Origin: Roseomonas sp.
Lineage (GTDB): Bacteria; Pseudomonadota; Alphaproteobacteria; Acetobacterales; Acetobacteraceae
Direction of reading: 5' to 3'
Assembly (NCBI GenBank): GCA_020249435.1
Contig: JADCFQ010000012.1
Span: forward strand, 157,484 to 221,483
Length of the DNA: 64,000 nucleotides
Positions 62,679 to 64,000 of the stretch are shown here, one piece after another. Under the pieces are notes generated by a model, which ran no database searches, was not told the DNA's origin, and was given only the letters and a program-made list of their open reading frames with translations. Within the stretch, counting starts at the first letter, position 1. Each line of letters begins with the position of its first letter. Both the position numbers and the translations under genes were made by a program.

Positions 62679-63809
62679 ATGACACCGAAAATCGCACGCT
62701 TTTTGCGCGACAACGCGCCGGCCACGCCATGCCTTGTGGTGGATGTGGATCGTGTAGAGGAAAAGTACCGCGCCATGCACGCGGCGCTGCCGCTGACGCG
62801 CATCTATTACGCCGTGAAGGCCAATCCCGCCGCGCCGATCCTGGAACGGTTGGTGAAGCTGGGATCGAGCTTTGATGCCGCCTCTTTTGAAGAAGTGCAG
62901 GCGTGCCTGAATGCCGGCGCGCGCCCGGAAGCGATTTCCTATGGCAATACCATCAAGAAGGCGTCCGCGATTGCGGCTGCCCATAAGGCTGGTGTTTCCA
63001 TGTTCGCCTTCGACAGCATCGAGGAATTGGAAAAGCTGGCGCGCCATGCGCCCGGCGCGCGGGTTTATTGCCGCATCCTGGTGCAGAATGAAGGCGCGGA
63101 ATGGCCGCTTTCGCGCAAATTCGGCTGCGAATTGGAAATGGCGCGCGATCTGATGCTGAAGGCCGGCGATATGGGGCTCGACCCCTATGGCATTTCCTTC
63201 CATGTCGGCAGCCAGCAAACCAAGACCGCCACCTATGAAGGTGCCATTGCGCGGGTTGCGATGCTGTTCACGGATTTGAAGGAAGCGGGCGTGAAGCTCC
63301 GCATGGTCAATCTGGGCGGCGGCTATCCGGTGCGTTACCGCGCGGAAGTGCCGGGCATTGATGATTTCGGCATGGCCATTATGGGCGCCATGACCAAGCA
63401 TTTCGGCAATGACCTGCCCGAGATGGTGGTGGAGCCTGGGCGTTTCATTGTGGGCGATGCTGGCCTGGTTTCGAGCGAAGTGGTGCTGGTTTCCCGCAAG
63501 GGCGGCGCTGATCCGGTGCGCTGGGTCTATCTGGATATTGGGCGCTTCGGTGGCCTCGCGGAAACCGAGGGCGAGGCCATTCGCTATGACATCCGCACGC
63601 CGCATGATGGCACTGAGGATGGGCCGGTGACCATTGCGGGGCCGACCTGCGACAGCACGGATACGCTCTATGAAAAGTCCAATTACCGCATGCCGCTGAA
63701 GCTGGCCTGTGGTGATCGGGTGGAGCTGCTGGCGACCGGGGCTTACGTGACGACTTATGCGTCGCAGGGCTTCAACGGCTATGCGCCGTTGAAGGAACAT
63801 TACATCTGA
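62679..63809 (+). CDS. Type III PLP ornithine/lysine decarboxylase
   Basis: This 376-residue fold-III (alanine racemase-like) decarboxylase has the PLP Lys in IYYAVKANPAAPIL (about residue 48), ISFHVGSQQTKT, the phosphate loop MVNLGGGYPV, EPGRFIVG and the second-subunit Cys in GPTCDSTDTLYEK. It makes putrescine (or cadaverine). The ATG at 62679 has GGAGG 8 bp upstream; the track ORF begins 94 codons earlier, inside the leader. Regulation by the leader RNA is likely if that call is right. Confidence 0.94.
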   Translation: MTPKIARFLRDNAPATPCLVVDVDRVEEKYRAMHAALPLTRIYYAVKANPAAPILERLVKLGSSFDAASFEEVQACLNAGARPEAISYGNTIKKASAIAAAHKAGVSMFAFDSIEELEKLARHAPGARVYCRILVQNEGAEWPLSRKFGCELEMARDLMLKAGDMGLDPYGISFHVGSQQTKTATYEGAIARVAMLFTDLKEAGVKLRMVNLGGGYPVRYRAEVPGIDDFGMAIMGAMTKHFGNDLPEMVVEPGRFIVGDAGLVSSEVVLVSRKGGADPVRWVYLDIGRFGGLAETEGEAIRYDIRTPHDGTEDGPVTIAGPTCDSTDTLYEKSNYRMPLKLACGDRVELLATGAYVTTYASQGFNGYAPLKEHYI

Positions 63810-63859
63810 GTCTTGTGGCGTGATCCGCTCGCGCGGGTCACGCCCCAGAAGCCTTAGAT

Positions 63860-64000
63860 GGTCGCATTTTCCGAGTCGCCAAACGATTCCGTTTGGCTTG
63901 AAAATGCTCTTGCTTACGGTCGCATTTTCCGAGTCGCCAAACGATTCCGTTTGGCTTGAAAATGCTCTTGCTTACGGTCGCATTTTCCGAGTCGCCAAAC
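63860..64000. repeat. 58-bp tandem palindromic repeat array (continues past the edge)
   Basis: The unit GGTC-GCATTTTC-CGAGTCG-CCAAACG-ATTC-CGTTTGG-CTT-GAAAATGC-TCTTGCTTAC is present twice in full (63860-63917, 63918-63975) and a third time truncated at the window end. The first copies look identical. The outer stem GCATTTTC/GAAAATGC and inner stem CCAAACG/CGTTTGG form a nested hairpin. A variant single copy sits at 54168. It begins about 50 bp after the decarboxylase stop. Confidence 0.92.

Noticed and set aside
63860-64000. CRISPR array
   Set aside because: The units are contiguous and identical, with a constant 10-bp linker and no unique spacers, and no cas gene is seen.

Overview
This window is high-GC bacterial chromosome. 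The gene content and order point to an alphaproteobacterium, most likely Acetobacteraceae (Roseomonas-like). The main support is the conserved housekeeping run rpoZ-rsh-acpS-lepB-rnc-era-recO-parC and the run rpmH-rnpA-yidD-yidC-yihA. Further support comes from a Bug-type solute receptor, a bacterial FeS photolyase, and many CoA-catabolism genes. Taxonomy is an inference; no rRNA or tRNA is present to test it.

Layout. 1-4.3 kb: a creatininase-family gene (cut by the window edge) with a Bug receptor, then a tightly overlapped minus-strand operon SDR - DUF6134 - FeS-BCP (PhrB-like) photolyase. 4.4-7.1 kb: histidine phosphatase, CYTH/CHAD protein and an SNase-like protein. 7.3-10.9 kb: gltA, a small unknown protein, type-5 uracil-DNA glycosylase with a NYN nuclease, and folK. 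11.1-20.1 kb: the stringent-response/RNA-processing/topoisomerase block, closed by a strong bidirectional terminator. 20.1-24.7 kb: a BMP-type (nucleoside) ABC importer. 24.8-28.1 kb: GTPase, membrane insertase, RNase P protein and L34. 28.3-33.6 kb: two small catabolic groups (amidohydrolase/GMC oxidoreductase/lipocalin-like; MFS/amidohydrolase).

33.7-42.9 kb is a decayed accessory zone. It holds an IS5-type transposase stub, an operon remnant ending in a truncated four-carbon acid sugar kinase, an IS481 stub, an N-terminally broken TPR gene and a dienelactone hydrolase tail. Among these lie intact genes for a second photolyase, an adenylate cyclase-TPR protein, a LysE exporter and a Crp/Fnr regulator. 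42.9-54.1 kb: an LLM flavin monooxygenase, a PEP mutase-family lyase, and an eight-gene minus-strand CoA operon (NDP-forming acyl-CoA ligase, MaoC, CoA-transferase A/B, two acyl-CoA dehydrogenases, enoyl-CoA hydratase, amidase). 54.2-64 kb: MgtC/DUF4010 membrane protein, MoeB-DsrE pair, lytic transglycosylase-SPOR lipoprotein, a tandem pair of paralogous lipoproteins, MBL hydrolase, MaoC, MFS, and an ornithine/lysine decarboxylase preceded by a structured leader resembling the alphaproteobacterial speF motif.

The most unusual non-coding signal is a palindromic element. It occurs once near 54.2 kb and as a 58-bp tandem array at the right edge (63.86 kb onward). Its outer stem is identical, and its inner stem differs between the loci by compensatory changes. 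The most attractive poorly understood gene system is the SDR-DUF6134-FeS photolyase operon.
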